Part shown: piece by piece, positions 8,394 through 16,039 of the stretch | Position numbering within the stretch: the stretch's first letter is position 1 | How the letters are laid out: each line of letters opens with the position of its first letter | Assembly (NCBI RefSeq): GCF_030581075.1 | Contig: NZ_JAUQSW010000002.1 | Location: 496,001 to 560,000 of the forward strand | Length of the DNA: 64,000 nucleotides | Reading direction: 5' to 3' | Source: Hymenobacter cheonanensis | Lineage (GTDB): Bacteria; Bacteroidota; Bacteroidia; Cytophagales; Hymenobacteraceae | Translations under genes and position numbers: made by a program | Notes under the pieces: generated by a model | The model's database searches: none | What the model saw: only the letters and a program-made list of their open reading frames with translations | Told to the model about the DNA's origin: nothing

Positions 8394-8487
8394 CAGGATA
8401 GGTAGCTCAGCGGCGCAGTTCTTGGGTGGGCGGCGCTGCTTGGGGCCACCCGGCCGCAAAGGCAAGGGGCCGGGTTAAAGAGTGAAA

Positions 8488-9678
8488 CTAATCGTGAATA
8501 TACGGGTAGTCGTTCTGCACGTACACGTCGTGGTAAAGCTCGGCCGCATCGGGGTAAGGCGATTTCTCGGCAAAATCTACCGACTCCTGCACCTGCGCCT
8601 TGATGCGCTCATCAATGGCCGCCAGCTCATCCTCGGTCGCTATGTTGTGCGTGAGAATGGTGTGGCGCACGGCTTCGATGGTATCGCGGTGGCGGTACTC
8701 TTCTACTTCTTCCTTGGTGCGGTACTTGGCCGGGTCGCTCATCGAGTGGCCTTTGTAGCGGTAGGTCTTGAACTCAAGAAAAGTCGGGCCTTCGCCGTTT
8801 CGGGCGCGCTCGGCGGCGCGGGCCACGGCGTGGTGCACGTCTTCCACGTTCATGGCATTCACCGGCTCATTGGGCATCTGGTAGCCCTCGGCGATGATGT
8901 GCAGCTCCGTCACGTTAGACGAGCGGCCGACCGCCGTGCCCATGGCGTAGCCGTTGTTCTCCACCACAAAAATAACGGGCAATTTCCACAACATAGCCAT
9001 ATTAAAGGCTTCGTGCAGCGCACCCTGGCGCACTGCGCCGTCGCCCATGTAGCAGATGCAGAGTTTGCCGGTCTTGTTATACTTCTCAGCAAAGGCAATG
9101 CCGGCCCCCATCGGAATCTGACCGCCCACAATGCCGTGCCCGCCCATGAAGCCAACTTCCTTATCGAACATGTGCATCGAGCCCCCCTTTCCTTTCGAGC
9201 AGCCGGTAGCTTTAGCAAACAGCTCGGCCATAATGGCGTTGGGCGAAGTGCCCAAGGCTAGGGGGTGCGCGTGGTCGCGGTAGGCGGTGATGTATTTGTC
9301 GCCTTTTTCCAGGGCCGATACGGCCCCCGCTACGCAAGCCTCCTGGCCGATGTAGAGGTGGCAGAAACCCTTAATTTTTTGCTGGCCGTATAGCTGGCCA
9401 GCCTTCTCCTCAAATTTGCGCATGAGCTGCATCTGCTCATACCAGGTGAGGTAGGTTTCTTTCGGGAACTCGGGCTGAGCGGGCGAAGTAGCCACCGGCT
9501 CGTTGGCGGGGTTGCCGCCTTCATGGGCATCCGGCAATTCCTCCACCGACGGCTGCTTTGCTGTTTCGACACCCGTAGCGGCGTCAACTACCTTCGGCGT
9601 CTGGCCGTTGGCATCGTTGCCGTTCTTGCTGCCGTTTGCGCCACCTTTCGGCGCATCCTTTACTTTCGACTCCGCCAT
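8488..9678 (-). CDS. pdhA: Pyruvate dehydrogenase E1 component, alpha subunit
   Basis: The alpha subunit of the thiamine-diphosphate-dependent E1 of pyruvate dehydrogenase, which decarboxylates pyruvate on the way to acetyl-CoA. The core begins at about residue 70 (LTWYEQMQLMRKFEEKAGQL). It carries the TPP motif from GDGAVRQGALHEAFNMA to ENNGYAMGT and the phosphorylation-loop-like YRYKGHSMSDPAKYR. The first 65-70 residues are a low-complexity Gly/Asn/Lys/Glu/Pro linker not present in typical E1-alpha (about 330-340 residues). No beta subunit is adjacent. The ATG at 9678 is the first reasonable start. The gene diverges from recF across a 76-bp shared intergenic space. Confidence 0.94.
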   Translation of the reverse strand: MAESKVKDAPKGGANGSKNGNDANGQTPKVVDAATGVETAKQPSVEELPDAHEGGNPANEPVATSPAQPEFPKETYLTWYEQMQLMRKFEEKAGQLYGQQKIKGFCHLYIGQEACVAGAVSALEKGDKYITAYRDHAHPLALGTSPNAIMAELFAKATGCSKGKGGSMHMFDKEVGFMGGHGIVGGQIPMGAGIAFAEKYNKTGKLCICYMGDGAVRQGALHEAFNMAMLWKLPVIFVVENNGYAMGTAVGRSSNVTELHIIAEGYQMPNEPVNAMNVEDVHHAVARAAERARNGEGPTFLEFKTYRYKGHSMSDPAKYRTKEEVEEYRHRDTIEAVRHTILTHNIATEDELAAIDERIKAQVQESVDFAEKSPYPDAAELYHDVYVQNDYPYIHD

Positions 9679-9754
9679 GATTCGGGGTATATAATTTCGC
9701 GTTGGGAGGGCGAAATTACGTAATACCAACCGTACTCTCACCCCCACGCCCCGA

Positions 9755-10882
9755 ATGACGCTTGACCAACTCCACCTACTGTTTTTTAAGAACTACGACG
9801 AGGCAGCGCTGGCTTTTTGCCCTGGCATCAACTGCTTCATTGGTGACAATGGTAGCGGGAAGACTAATCTGCTGGATGCCATTTATTATCTGGCACTTAC
9901 CAAGAGCGCTTTTGCCAGTGCCGACACTCAGAGCATTAAGCAAGGTGCTGACTTTTTCGTGGTGAAAGGCAAATTTACCAGCTCCCAAACCGACCAGCCC
10001 GAAACTATCCAAGTGAGCCTGCGGGTAGGGCAGAAAAAGACTATTACGCACAATAAACAGCCTTACGACCGGCTGGCCGACCACATTGGCCGCTACCCCG
10101 CCGTACTCATTTCGCCCTACGATACGGACCTTATCCGGCAGGGTAGCGAGGAGCGGCGGCGCTACTTCGACAGCCTGCAATCGCAGCTCGACCACGAGTT
10201 TCTGGAACTGCTTCTTCAGTACAATGGCTTGCTGCGCCAGCGTAATGCTACGCTAAAGCAGGGTGGCGGCAGCCACGGTTTCGATACGCTCTACCTGCAA
10301 GCGCTCGACGACCAGCTAGCTCCACTAGGTGAGAGCCTCTCCGCCTTACGCGCCAGCTTTCTTACGCAGTTCGTCCCGGTTTTTCAGAAGCACTATGCGC
10401 AGCTAGCCGACGGCCGCGAGGAGGTGCTGCTGGAATATAAAAGCCAGCTGCCGGGCCAAAACTTTCGCCACTTGCTGCTTGCCAACGAGCGACGCGACTT
10501 AGTGTTGCAGCGTAGCACCACCGGCCCCCACCGCGACGATTTCGTTTTTCTTATGGATGGGCTTCCCGTCAAAAGCTACGCTTCGCAGGGCCAGCAAAAA
10601 TCATTTGCCATCGCACTCAAGCTTGCGCAGTTCGAGTTGCTAGCCGCTCGCCCCCAGCCGGCCGGACAGCCAGCCGCTAAGCCGCTCTTGCTGCTCGACG
10701 ATATTTTTGACCGGCTTGATGATAAGCGCATTGCCCGGCTGCTGGAACTGGTAGCCGACCAAACCTTCGGGCAGGTCTTTCTGACCGACACCAATCTGGC
10801 GCGCACCGACCAGGCGTTGGCCGGGGTTAGCAGCGCTATTCAGCGGTTTGGGGTACAAGCCGGCCGAGTAGCTCCCCTCTGA
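9755..10882 (+). CDS. recF: RecF, DNA replication and gap-repair ATPase
   Basis: RecF loads RecA at single-strand gaps with RecO and RecR. The 375-residue protein has the SMC-like ATPase motifs in order: Walker A GDNGSGKTNLLDA at about residues 30-42, the family motif YPAVLISPYDTDLI, the signature segment ASQGQQKSFAIALKLAQ, and Walker B LLLLDDIFDRLDDKR. Length fits the family. It is the first plus-strand gene, divergent from pdhA, and is followed by a DUF721 (DciA-like) gene, a pairing common near replication-linked genes. Confidence 0.96.
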   Translation: MTLDQLHLLFFKNYDEAALAFCPGINCFIGDNGSGKTNLLDAIYYLALTKSAFASADTQSIKQGADFFVVKGKFTSSQTDQPETIQVSLRVGQKKTITHNKQPYDRLADHIGRYPAVLISPYDTDLIRQGSEERRRYFDSLQSQLDHEFLELLLQYNGLLRQRNATLKQGGGSHGFDTLYLQALDDQLAPLGESLSALRASFLTQFVPVFQKHYAQLADGREEVLLEYKSQLPGQNFRHLLLANERRDLVLQRSTTGPHRDDFVFLMDGLPVKSYASQGQQKSFAIALKLAQFELLAARPQPAGQPAAKPLLLLDDIFDRLDDKRIARLLELVADQTFGQVFLTDTNLARTDQALAGVSSAIQRFGVQAGRVAPL

Positions 10883-10978
10883 TTTTGGGGCCGGTTATCA
10901 GCTCGGCGGGCGTAATTTTGGAGCCGCAACGCACCCCTTTTCAGCTGGGTCTGCTTGCGCGCTTTCCAGCCCTCCTTC

Positions 10979-11296
10979 GTGAAAAAACCCAGCCTCTCCC
11001 CTACCGCTCGCCGGGCCGACATTATGCCCTTGAAGGAAGGCCTTGAGGCTTTGGTGAGAGCCTACCGCCTCGGTAGCAAGCTCAATGAGGTGACCGTAGT
11101 AGCAAGCTGGGAGCGGGTAATGGGCAAAGCGGTAGCTCTCAAAACCAAGGAAGTCTACGTGAGCAAAGGCAAGCTTTTCGTGCGCCTTACATCCGCGCCC
11201 CTTAAGCACGAGTTGGTAATGGCGAAGACCAGGGTACTGGAAATGCTCAACGCCGAGTTAGGCACCCAAGTGGTGACGGAAGTAATTTTCCTATAA
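10979..11296 (+). CDS. DUF721 (DciA-like) protein
   Basis: A 105-residue protein of the DUF721 family (MPLKEGLEALVRAYRLGSKL, VASWERVMGKAVALKTKEVY, LSSAPL-like RLTSAPLKHELVMAK, ending VVTEVIFL). The longer relative DciA is the ancestral loader of the DnaB helicase. Short DUF721 proteins such as this are presumed related, but their role is inferred. No ATG opens the domain; I chose the GTG at 10979 because homologues begin with KKP-like residues, while the ATG at 11024 would also leave an almost complete domain. It follows recF by 96 bp and is probably cotranscribed with it. Confidence 0.8.
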   Translation: MKKPSLSPTARRADIMPLKEGLEALVRAYRLGSKLNEVTVVASWERVMGKAVALKTKEVYVSKGKLFVRLTSAPLKHELVMAKTRVLEMLNAELGTQVVTEVIFL

Positions 11297-11523
11297 GCCG
11301 TACCGACTGAGTTGCCCCGGCAGACAGCCTAACTACGCTGTGCTTTGCTGGCAGCATGAGGTGGTACCCTCCTGTCAAGCCACCCTTGTCGGCGGTTGTA
11401 TCAGCCAGTTACAACCTGCTTTAGCCTTGCAGCAGCAATGCCCGCTACCGCGATGCTCGGGGTTGCGCTATTGCACATTGAGCGCCTACTAAAAGGCCTA
11501 TCTAAATCGGTGTACTACAAAAA

Positions 11524-11539
11524 TGTTTCACGTGGAACA
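11524..11539 (-). promoter_or_regulatory. parS centromere-like site
   Basis: The minus strand reads TGTTCCACGTGAAACA, a perfect match to the bacterial parS consensus TGTTNCACGTGAAACA bound by ParB. The palindrome extends to 22 bp (11521-11542, AAATGTT...AACATTT). It is intergenic, just beyond the 3' end of an HTH gene. ParB nucleates at such sites, usually near the origin, to segregate chromosomes. No parAB is in the window. Confidence 0.8.
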
Positions 11540-11545
11540 TTTTTG

Positions 11546-11932
11546 TTACCTGGGTCCATACACTTTCAGGAGCAACTCATTGTATGCCTCCAACAGTGCG
11601 ATGTACTTGGTTTGGAGAGCCAAAAGCTGGCTAGCTGCGTCAGAATCGGGTTTTATGAGTGGTGTTACACGTGGTGTAACATTATTTGTAACACTTTGAC
11701 GGACAATAGGTGTTACAAATGGCAAAGTCGATTGTTGAGCTGTTGTAAAATCCTGCGAAAAATCGTGACCAATAATTTGTCCCACGCTCTTTACAAAATT
11801 TGCGTCCAGTGTATCTTCCTTGAACTTACGGTAAATGGTAGGGCGTGTAATACCTAGTTCCTCCACAATGCGCGTAATAGAGATACCACTGCTTTTGATA
11901 GCCTCCTGCAGTATTTCGCCTTGATGAGCCAT
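11546..11932 (-). CDS. Small HTH DNA-binding protein in an AT-rich island
   Basis: A 128-residue protein. Residues 1-55 form an XRE/Fis-like helix-turn-helix (ILQEAIKSSGISITRIVEEL, then GITRPTIYRKFKEDT, in which RPTIYRKF looks like the recognition helix). The rest is a Gln/Thr/Val linker and a C-terminal leucine-rich coiled coil (LALQTKYIALLEAYNELLLK) suited to dimerisation. Base composition of the gene and its flank is far more AT-rich than its neighbours. A perfect inverted repeat TGTTACAC-GTG-GTGTAACA lies inside the coding sequence (11663-11681), and more TGTTACA motifs lie upstream, so autoregulation is plausible. The target is unknown. Confidence 0.78.
   Translation of the reverse strand: MAHQGEILQEAIKSSGISITRIVEELGITRPTIYRKFKEDTLDANFVKSVGQIIGHDFSQDFTTAQQSTLPFVTPIVRQSVTNNVTPRVTPLIKPDSDAASQLLALQTKYIALLEAYNELLLKVYGPR
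11663..11681. promoter_or_regulatory. Inverted repeat TGTTACAC-N3-GTGTAACA, candidate operator
   Basis: A perfect 8-bp dyad with a 3-nt spacer inside the HTH gene. Related half-sites occur at 11687-11692, 11711-11717, 11943-11949 and 12024-12030. Functional status is inferred from the repetition. Confidence 0.45.
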
Positions 11933-12138
11933 GAAGCACCGATGTTACAGATTACGCGTGCAAATACGTTTAAGACAGTGTCACAAACCAAATTACTTGT
12001 TAACAAATTACAGAATTATCAGGTGTTACAAGTTAGTTTACATAATGAACAATTTTTACAAAAAAACAGCTACGCGATTTTTTACAGAGTATTGATTTTA
12101 CACTGTCGGCGTATTTTTTGTAACGCAACACATATAAC
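11933..12138. other. AT-rich intergenic region with repeated TTACA motifs
   Basis: About 200 bp of unusually AT-rich sequence upstream of the HTH gene and downstream of the GDPD gene. It holds TGTTACA at 11943 and 12024, several TTTACA variants and a TTGTAAC near 12119. No coding sequence is convincing. It probably contains the HTH gene's promoter and operators. Confidence 0.5.
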
Positions 12139-13002
12139 CTAGCTTGCAGGCAATAGGCCTAGCAGGCGGTCAGGGTAATCGGTAGTGATGCCGGCAACTC
12201 CCCAGCTAATTACCTGGCGCAGGTCATCGAGGCTGTTCACGGTCCAGGGTACCAGCCGTAGGCGGGGGTAGGCAGCAGCCAGAGTTTTAACCATTGCCAG
12301 AGACAACAGGTGGTAATCGGGGCCGAACACATCGGGCACAAACCCGAGCTGCTGGAAGAGGGAGGCGGCGGGTTCCTCCGTTTCGCTAAGCAAACACAGC
12401 CGCTGGGCAGGGGCCAGCGGCCGGGCCGCTTGTAAAACGCGCAGGTCGAAGCTCAGCAAGGTAGTGCGCTGTTGCACGCCGGCGGAATGAATTTCGGCGA
12501 GTACCAACTCTGTAAAAGGGCTAGGCGTAGGATGAAAAATACCATCGCCTTCCGGTGTGCTTTTCACCTCGATGGAGTAGCCAACGGGGGACCGGCCCAG
12601 GCGCCGGCACGCCGCCTCAATGGCACGCAGCACCTCGCGCAACAGGGGCCGCGGGGCAGGGCTGGCCTGCTGCTGCAGGAAATCGGGGTGCGGCCACTCT
12701 CCTACCACGCAGCGCTGAATGGCAGCGTAGGGCAACTGATAGAGGTTGTAGCTGCGCTCCTGGCTCGCCGCTATAAGCTCGCCAGTGGGGCCGCGCCCGA
12801 GCCGCGCACTTAGCCAGGGCTCGTGAGAGACAACCACCTGCTGGTCGGCCGAGATGATTACGTCCAGCTCCAGCACATCAACTCCCAGCGCCAGGGCATG
12901 GAGAAAGGCAGGCAAGGTATTTTCGGGAAAGAGCCCCCGGCAGCCACGGTGGCCGTGCACTTCGGGCCGGACGGGCGGCAATAAATCAGGAAGAGGTAGC
13001 AT
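12139..13002 (-). CDS. Glycerophosphodiester phosphodiesterase
   Basis: This enzyme hydrolyses glycerophosphodiesters to glycerol 3-phosphate and an alcohol. The 287-residue protein shows the GDPD signature: HGHRGCRGLFPENTLPAF near residue 16 (catalytic His and Glu/Asn), ELDVIISADQQVVVSHEP (metal-binding Glu-x-Asp and second His), YSIEVKST, and the C-terminal WTVNSLDDLRQVISWGVAGITTDYPD. No signal peptide is evident, so it is probably cytoplasmic, as in UgpQ-type enzymes. It stands alone on the minus strand and diverges from the next plus-strand gene. Confidence 0.94.
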   Translation of the reverse strand: MLPLPDLLPPVRPEVHGHRGCRGLFPENTLPAFLHALALGVDVLELDVIISADQQVVVSHEPWLSARLGRGPTGELIAASQERSYNLYQLPYAAIQRCVVGEWPHPDFLQQQASPAPRPLLREVLRAIEAACRRLGRSPVGYSIEVKSTPEGDGIFHPTPSPFTELVLAEIHSAGVQQRTTLLSFDLRVLQAARPLAPAQRLCLLSETEEPAASLFQQLGFVPDVFGPDYHLLSLAMVKTLAAAYPRLRLVPWTVNSLDDLRQVISWGVAGITTDYPDRLLGLLPAS

Positions 13003-13109
13003 ATACGGGGTTGTACGCGGGTAGGCGGCGGCGAGGCAAGCGGGCGCTTTTCTTTGTATTTCACTAGGCCTTACTGCCCGTTCATTTTTTACCCGTCGTC
13101 TCCCCTCTG

Positions 13110-13733
13110 ATGAAACGTTTACTGTTGTTTATCGTGCTCCTGGCCCTGGTGGCCGGGGGGTATTACTACTATAGCTCCCTTAAAAAAGGCCCGGAATATG
13201 CCTTGCTGCAAGCGGCCACAGCTACCCAAACCCACGACGTAGCCACCTTTGAGCGCTACGTGGATGTAGACGCGCTTACGGGCCATTTGGTAGATGAGGT
13301 GGCTAGCCAGGGCGGTGCCCTCACGGCCCTGGTGCCGGGGGGCGGGCTAGCCCTGCGTGGTGGCCTGCGGCTGCTTAAGCCCCAGCTGGCCAAAGCTGCC
13401 CACAACGAAATGCAGCGCTACGTGGAAACGGGCTCGCTGGAAGCTGCGCAGGCCGCCGCGCCCAAGCGCTTGGTCAACCTGTCCTTCCTGGGCCTGGCCG
13501 GGCGCGTGGTTAGCCCCGACAGCAAGTTTAAGGGCGTGAAATACTCTACCGACAAGGGCAACGAGGCCTTGGTAGGGCTGGAGTTTACGCAGCCGCGCTA
13601 CGATACTACAATGGTGGTGGAAGTGAAGCTACTCAAGCAGCCCGATGGGCACTGGCAGGCCAAGCAGATTACCAACGCCGGCGAGCTGCTACAGGGCGTG
13701 GCTAGGCTCGAAAAAGCTCGCCTGCTGAAGTAA
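13110..13733 (+). CDS. DUF2939-like membrane-anchored protein
   Basis: A 207-residue protein with one N-terminal helix (MKRLLLFIVLLALVAGGYYY) and a soluble domain beginning KKGPEYALLQAATATQTHD, which resembles the DUF2939 family: a short tail-anchored pattern in which a chain of residues is read as 'hdvatFerYVDvdal'. Function of the family is unknown. The gene is monocistronic and ends in a strong terminator at 13757-13800. Confidence 0.75.
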   Translation: MKRLLLFIVLLALVAGGYYYYSSLKKGPEYALLQAATATQTHDVATFERYVDVDALTGHLVDEVASQGGALTALVPGGGLALRGGLRLLKPQLAKAAHNEMQRYVETGSLEAAQAAAPKRLVNLSFLGLAGRVVSPDSKFKGVKYSTDKGNEALVGLEFTQPRYDTTMVVEVKLLKQPDGHWQAKQITNAGELLQGVARLEKARLLK

Positions 13734-13756
13734 CGACATCTCAGCAATCTTTACCC

Positions 13757-13800
13757 AATCAAAAAACCCTTAGCCATTCTGGCTAAGGGTTTTTTGATTG
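13757..13800. terminator. Strong bidirectional terminator
   Basis: A near-perfect 20-bp inverted repeat around a TTCT loop (13777-13780). The core ACCCTTAGCCA pairs with TGGCTAAGGGT and is flanked by A6 and T6 runs. It serves the DUF2939-like gene on plus and the PLDc_N lipoprotein gene (ending at 13818) on minus. Confidence 0.92.
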
Positions 13801-13817
13801 GCGAACCAAAGTAAAAA

Positions 13818-14096
13818 CTAATTTCTACCTGAGAATAGAAGGTAGAGAATAGAGCCACCAAAAGGGAAGAAGAAGATTATAAGGCCCCAGATTAGTTTTT
13901 TCCCTAATGACCAGTTCTGCCCAAGTAGGTTCACAATGCAGTAGAGGGCTAAAATCAGGTGGATAACTCCAGCGGTAGTTAGCCGACCATCAACGGTGCG
14001 AGTTGGGCCGCATGAAGTTAATAATAGGCTAGATATGATACCTAGCAACATAGCCGGCGACAGGCGGGCGGCAATGGTAGAGAGAAAGCGCGTCAT
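13818..14096 (-). CDS. Small lipoprotein with a PLDc_N-like membrane domain
   Basis: A 92-residue protein. The N-terminal signal ends in a lipobox (SSLLLTSCGP, Cys at about residue 29). It is followed by two hydrophobic helices whose pattern LIWGLIIFFFPFGGSILYLL matches the N-terminal membrane domain of cardiolipin synthases (PLDc_N). No phospholipase catalytic HKD motif is present, so it is a stand-alone PLDc_N protein of unknown function. The start at 14096 was chosen because it opens the signal peptide. Confidence 0.75.
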   Translation of the reverse strand: MTRFLSTIAARLSPAMLLGIISSLLLTSCGPTRTVDGRLTTAGVIHLILALYCIVNLLGQNWSLGKKLIWGLIIFFFPFGGSILYLLFSGRN

Positions 14097-14188
14097 TGTG
14101 AAGAAGAGTTGGAAGAATGGTGTGTGCTGGCCTTTACGCAAATCAGCGAAAAAAGTCAGGATTCCGCTTCTAAAAATCAATAATTTGC

Positions 14189-14830
14189 TTATTTATGAAT
14201 GTAGGCTGATACTTGCTGCACGAAGTGGGGCAGCACCCCCGGCACCAGCGCGATAATGAGCAAAACCCCGTAGAGCGCTCCGTAGAAATGGGCGTCGTGG
14301 TTGACGTTATCGGCCCGGCGGCGGCCCATGTAGTAAGAATAAGCCAGGTACAGGAAGCCAAACAGGAAGGGCTGAATGGGCACGGGCAGCGGAAAAATGA
14401 TGATACCGCCTCCGTTGGTATTGACCGGAAACAGCAGAATGCTGGCAAACAGCACCGACGCTACCCCGCCCGATGCCCCGAGGCTGCGGTAGCCGCGGTC
14501 ATCGCGGTGCTGGAAATAAGTTGGCAAATCCGACACTACGATGCCCCCCAGGTACAGCAGCAAAAACAGCCCTAGCCCCGCGCCCGGCTCGTAGGCCTGG
14601 GCCAGCGTGCTCAGCACAATGGGGCTGAAGGAGTAGAAGGCAAACATGTTAAAGAGCAGGTGGCTCCAGTCGGCGTGCAGGAAGCCGGAGGTGAGCAGGC
14701 GGTACCACTGCCCGTTGCGGGCCATCACGTAGGGCTCCATAATCCAGGCCTCCAGCAGGTCGCGGTTGGACCAGGCGTAGGCGGAGATGGCGACCGTGAG
14801 GCCGATGAGAATCAGGACGGGATTGAACAT
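14189..14830 (-). CDS. Rhomboid-family intramembrane serine protease
   Basis: A 213-residue polytopic protein with about six membrane helices. Rhomboid landmarks are the WYRLLTSGFLHADWSHLLFNM segment (HxxxN oxyanion region), the catalytic Ser motif GASGGV, and the late His in NHDAHFYGALYG, so the Ser-His dyad is intact. Rhomboids cleave transmembrane segments of substrate proteins. I chose the ATG at 14830 (MFNPVLILIG), since homologues start directly with the first helix. A longer frame to 14872 exists but would add a basic leader that overlaps a REP-like palindrome. Confidence 0.9.
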   Translation of the reverse strand: MFNPVLILIGLTVAISAYAWSNRDLLEAWIMEPYVMARNGQWYRLLTSGFLHADWSHLLFNMFAFYSFSPIVLSTLAQAYEPGAGLGLFLLLYLGGIVVSDLPTYFQHRDDRGYRSLGASGGVASVLFASILLFPVNTNGGGIIIFPLPVPIQPFLFGFLYLAYSYYMGRRRADNVNHDAHFYGALYGVLLIIALVPGVLPHFVQQVSAYIHK

Positions 14831-14843
14831 AAGGAAGGGGATA

Positions 14844-14909
14844 GCGCGGACTTTCAGCCCGCGATTGAGCAAGGCGAGCCGGTAATACTCGCGGACTAAA
14901 AGCCTGCGC
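14844..14909. repeat. REP-like palindrome, family C
   Basis: Two 20-nt arms, GCGCGGACTTTCAGCCCGCG at 14844-14863 and CGCGGACTAAAAGCCTGCGC at 14890-14909, pair imperfectly across a 26-nt spacer. Each arm is also self-complementary (GCGG...CCGC). The element is strictly intergenic, between the rhomboid and prenyl synthase genes. Confidence 0.7.
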
Positions 14910-14916
14910 TACGGTG

Positions 14917-15888
14917 CTACGACTCGCGCTCCAGCAGTTGCAAGGCTAGCTGCCGTAGCGGCTCCTTGCGGGCCGCTGGCACCTCAATGCGATTGAGGTG
15001 CAGCAGAGCATCCTCGAAATACTGGTTGATGAGCACCTCCGTTTGGGGGCGAATAGTGAGGTCATCATACACGCTGCGTACAGCCTGCACCTTAGCCTCA
15101 GCATCGGCCACGGGCTGACCGATGTGCTGCGCCAGGGCCGCTTGCTGAGCGGCGTTGGCCTGGGCCTGGGCAGTAAGCAGGAGAAAGGTTTTCTTATCGG
15201 AAATGATGTCGCCCCCCACCCGCTTGCCGAAAGTGGCGGCATCGCCGTACACGTCGAGCAGGTCGTCGCGCAGCTGGAAGGCCAGCCCGATGTCGGTGCC
15301 GAACTGCCGCAGGTGCTCGGCATCGCCGGCGCCGGCGCCGGCCAGCACGGCGCCCAGTTCCAGGGCAAAGCCGAGCAGCACGGCCGTCTTCAGCCGAATC
15401 ATGTCGAGGTACTGCGGGATGGTAACGGTGGTTTCAGTCTCAAAATTCATGTCCCACTGCTGGCCCTCGCACACCTCGGCGGCAGTTTGGGAGAAGCGGC
15501 GCAGCACTTGCGGCAGCACGGCCAGGGGCACGTTTTCGAAGAGCAGCTCGTAGGCCCGCACCAGCATCACATCGCCCGAGAGGATGGCCGTGCTGGCATT
15601 CCATTTTTCGTGCACGGTGGGCTGCCCGCGCCGCAGCGGCGCCTGGTCCATCAGGTCATCGTGCACCAGGGTAAAGTTGTGAAAGACCTCGGTGGCCAGC
15701 GCCGGTTTCACGAGGGGCGCCAGGTCATCGGTGAAAAGCTGGCCGCCTAGCAGCGTCAGCAAAGGCCGCAGGCGCTTGCCGCCAAGGCTCATGATGTAGC
15801 GAATAGGGTCGTAGAGAGTGGCCGGTTGCTGGCCATAGTCAAGCTCTTTTAGGGCTTGCTGCAGGAGGGTTGAAAGGTCAGTTTGCAC
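14917..15888 (-). CDS. Trans-isoprenyl diphosphate synthase
   Basis: This enzyme elongates allylic diphosphates with isopentenyl diphosphate to make the polyprenyl chain for quinones or, in relatives, carotenoid precursors. It has both aspartate-rich motifs: LVHDDLMDQAPLRRGQP (first DDxxD) and FQLRDDLLDVYGD (second DDxxD), plus GGKRLRPLL. Starting at the GTG at 15888 gives 323 residues, the family's usual length. A longer frame reaching 16143 reads straight through a REP-like element and is unlikely. Chain length (geranylgeranyl or octaprenyl type) cannot be assigned by eye. Confidence 0.92.
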   Translation of the reverse strand: MQTDLSTLLQQALKELDYGQQPATLYDPIRYIMSLGGKRLRPLLTLLGGQLFTDDLAPLVKPALATEVFHNFTLVHDDLMDQAPLRRGQPTVHEKWNASTAILSGDVMLVRAYELLFENVPLAVLPQVLRRFSQTAAEVCEGQQWDMNFETETTVTIPQYLDMIRLKTAVLLGFALELGAVLAGAGAGDAEHLRQFGTDIGLAFQLRDDLLDVYGDAATFGKRVGGDIISDKKTFLLLTAQAQANAAQQAALAQHIGQPVADAEAKVQAVRSVYDDLTIRPQTEVLINQYFEDALLHLNRIEVPAARKEPLRQLALQLLERES

Positions 15889-15911
15889 AGGGGCAAAGGT
15901 CGGGGGATAAT

Positions 15912-16024
15912 TGTCATTGCGAGCGCAACGAAGGAGAGCGCGGCAACCTCTCTTTGACACTGGGTTGGTACCACAACGACTAGGAAAGACTGCCGCGCTC
16001 CCCTTCGTTGCGCTCGCAATAACA
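15912..16024. repeat. REP-like palindrome, family B
   Basis: An inverted repeat of about 113 bp between rnr and the prenyl synthase gene. The left arm begins TGTCATTGCGAGCGCAACGA and the right arm ends TTCGTTGCGCTCGCAATAAC. The outer 20 nt pair almost perfectly, and inner segments (GAGCGCGGCA / TGCCGCGCTC) pair as well. It differs in sequence from the family A elements at 4132 and 25731. Confidence 0.85.
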
Positions 16025-16039
16025 AACGAAATTTCAAGG

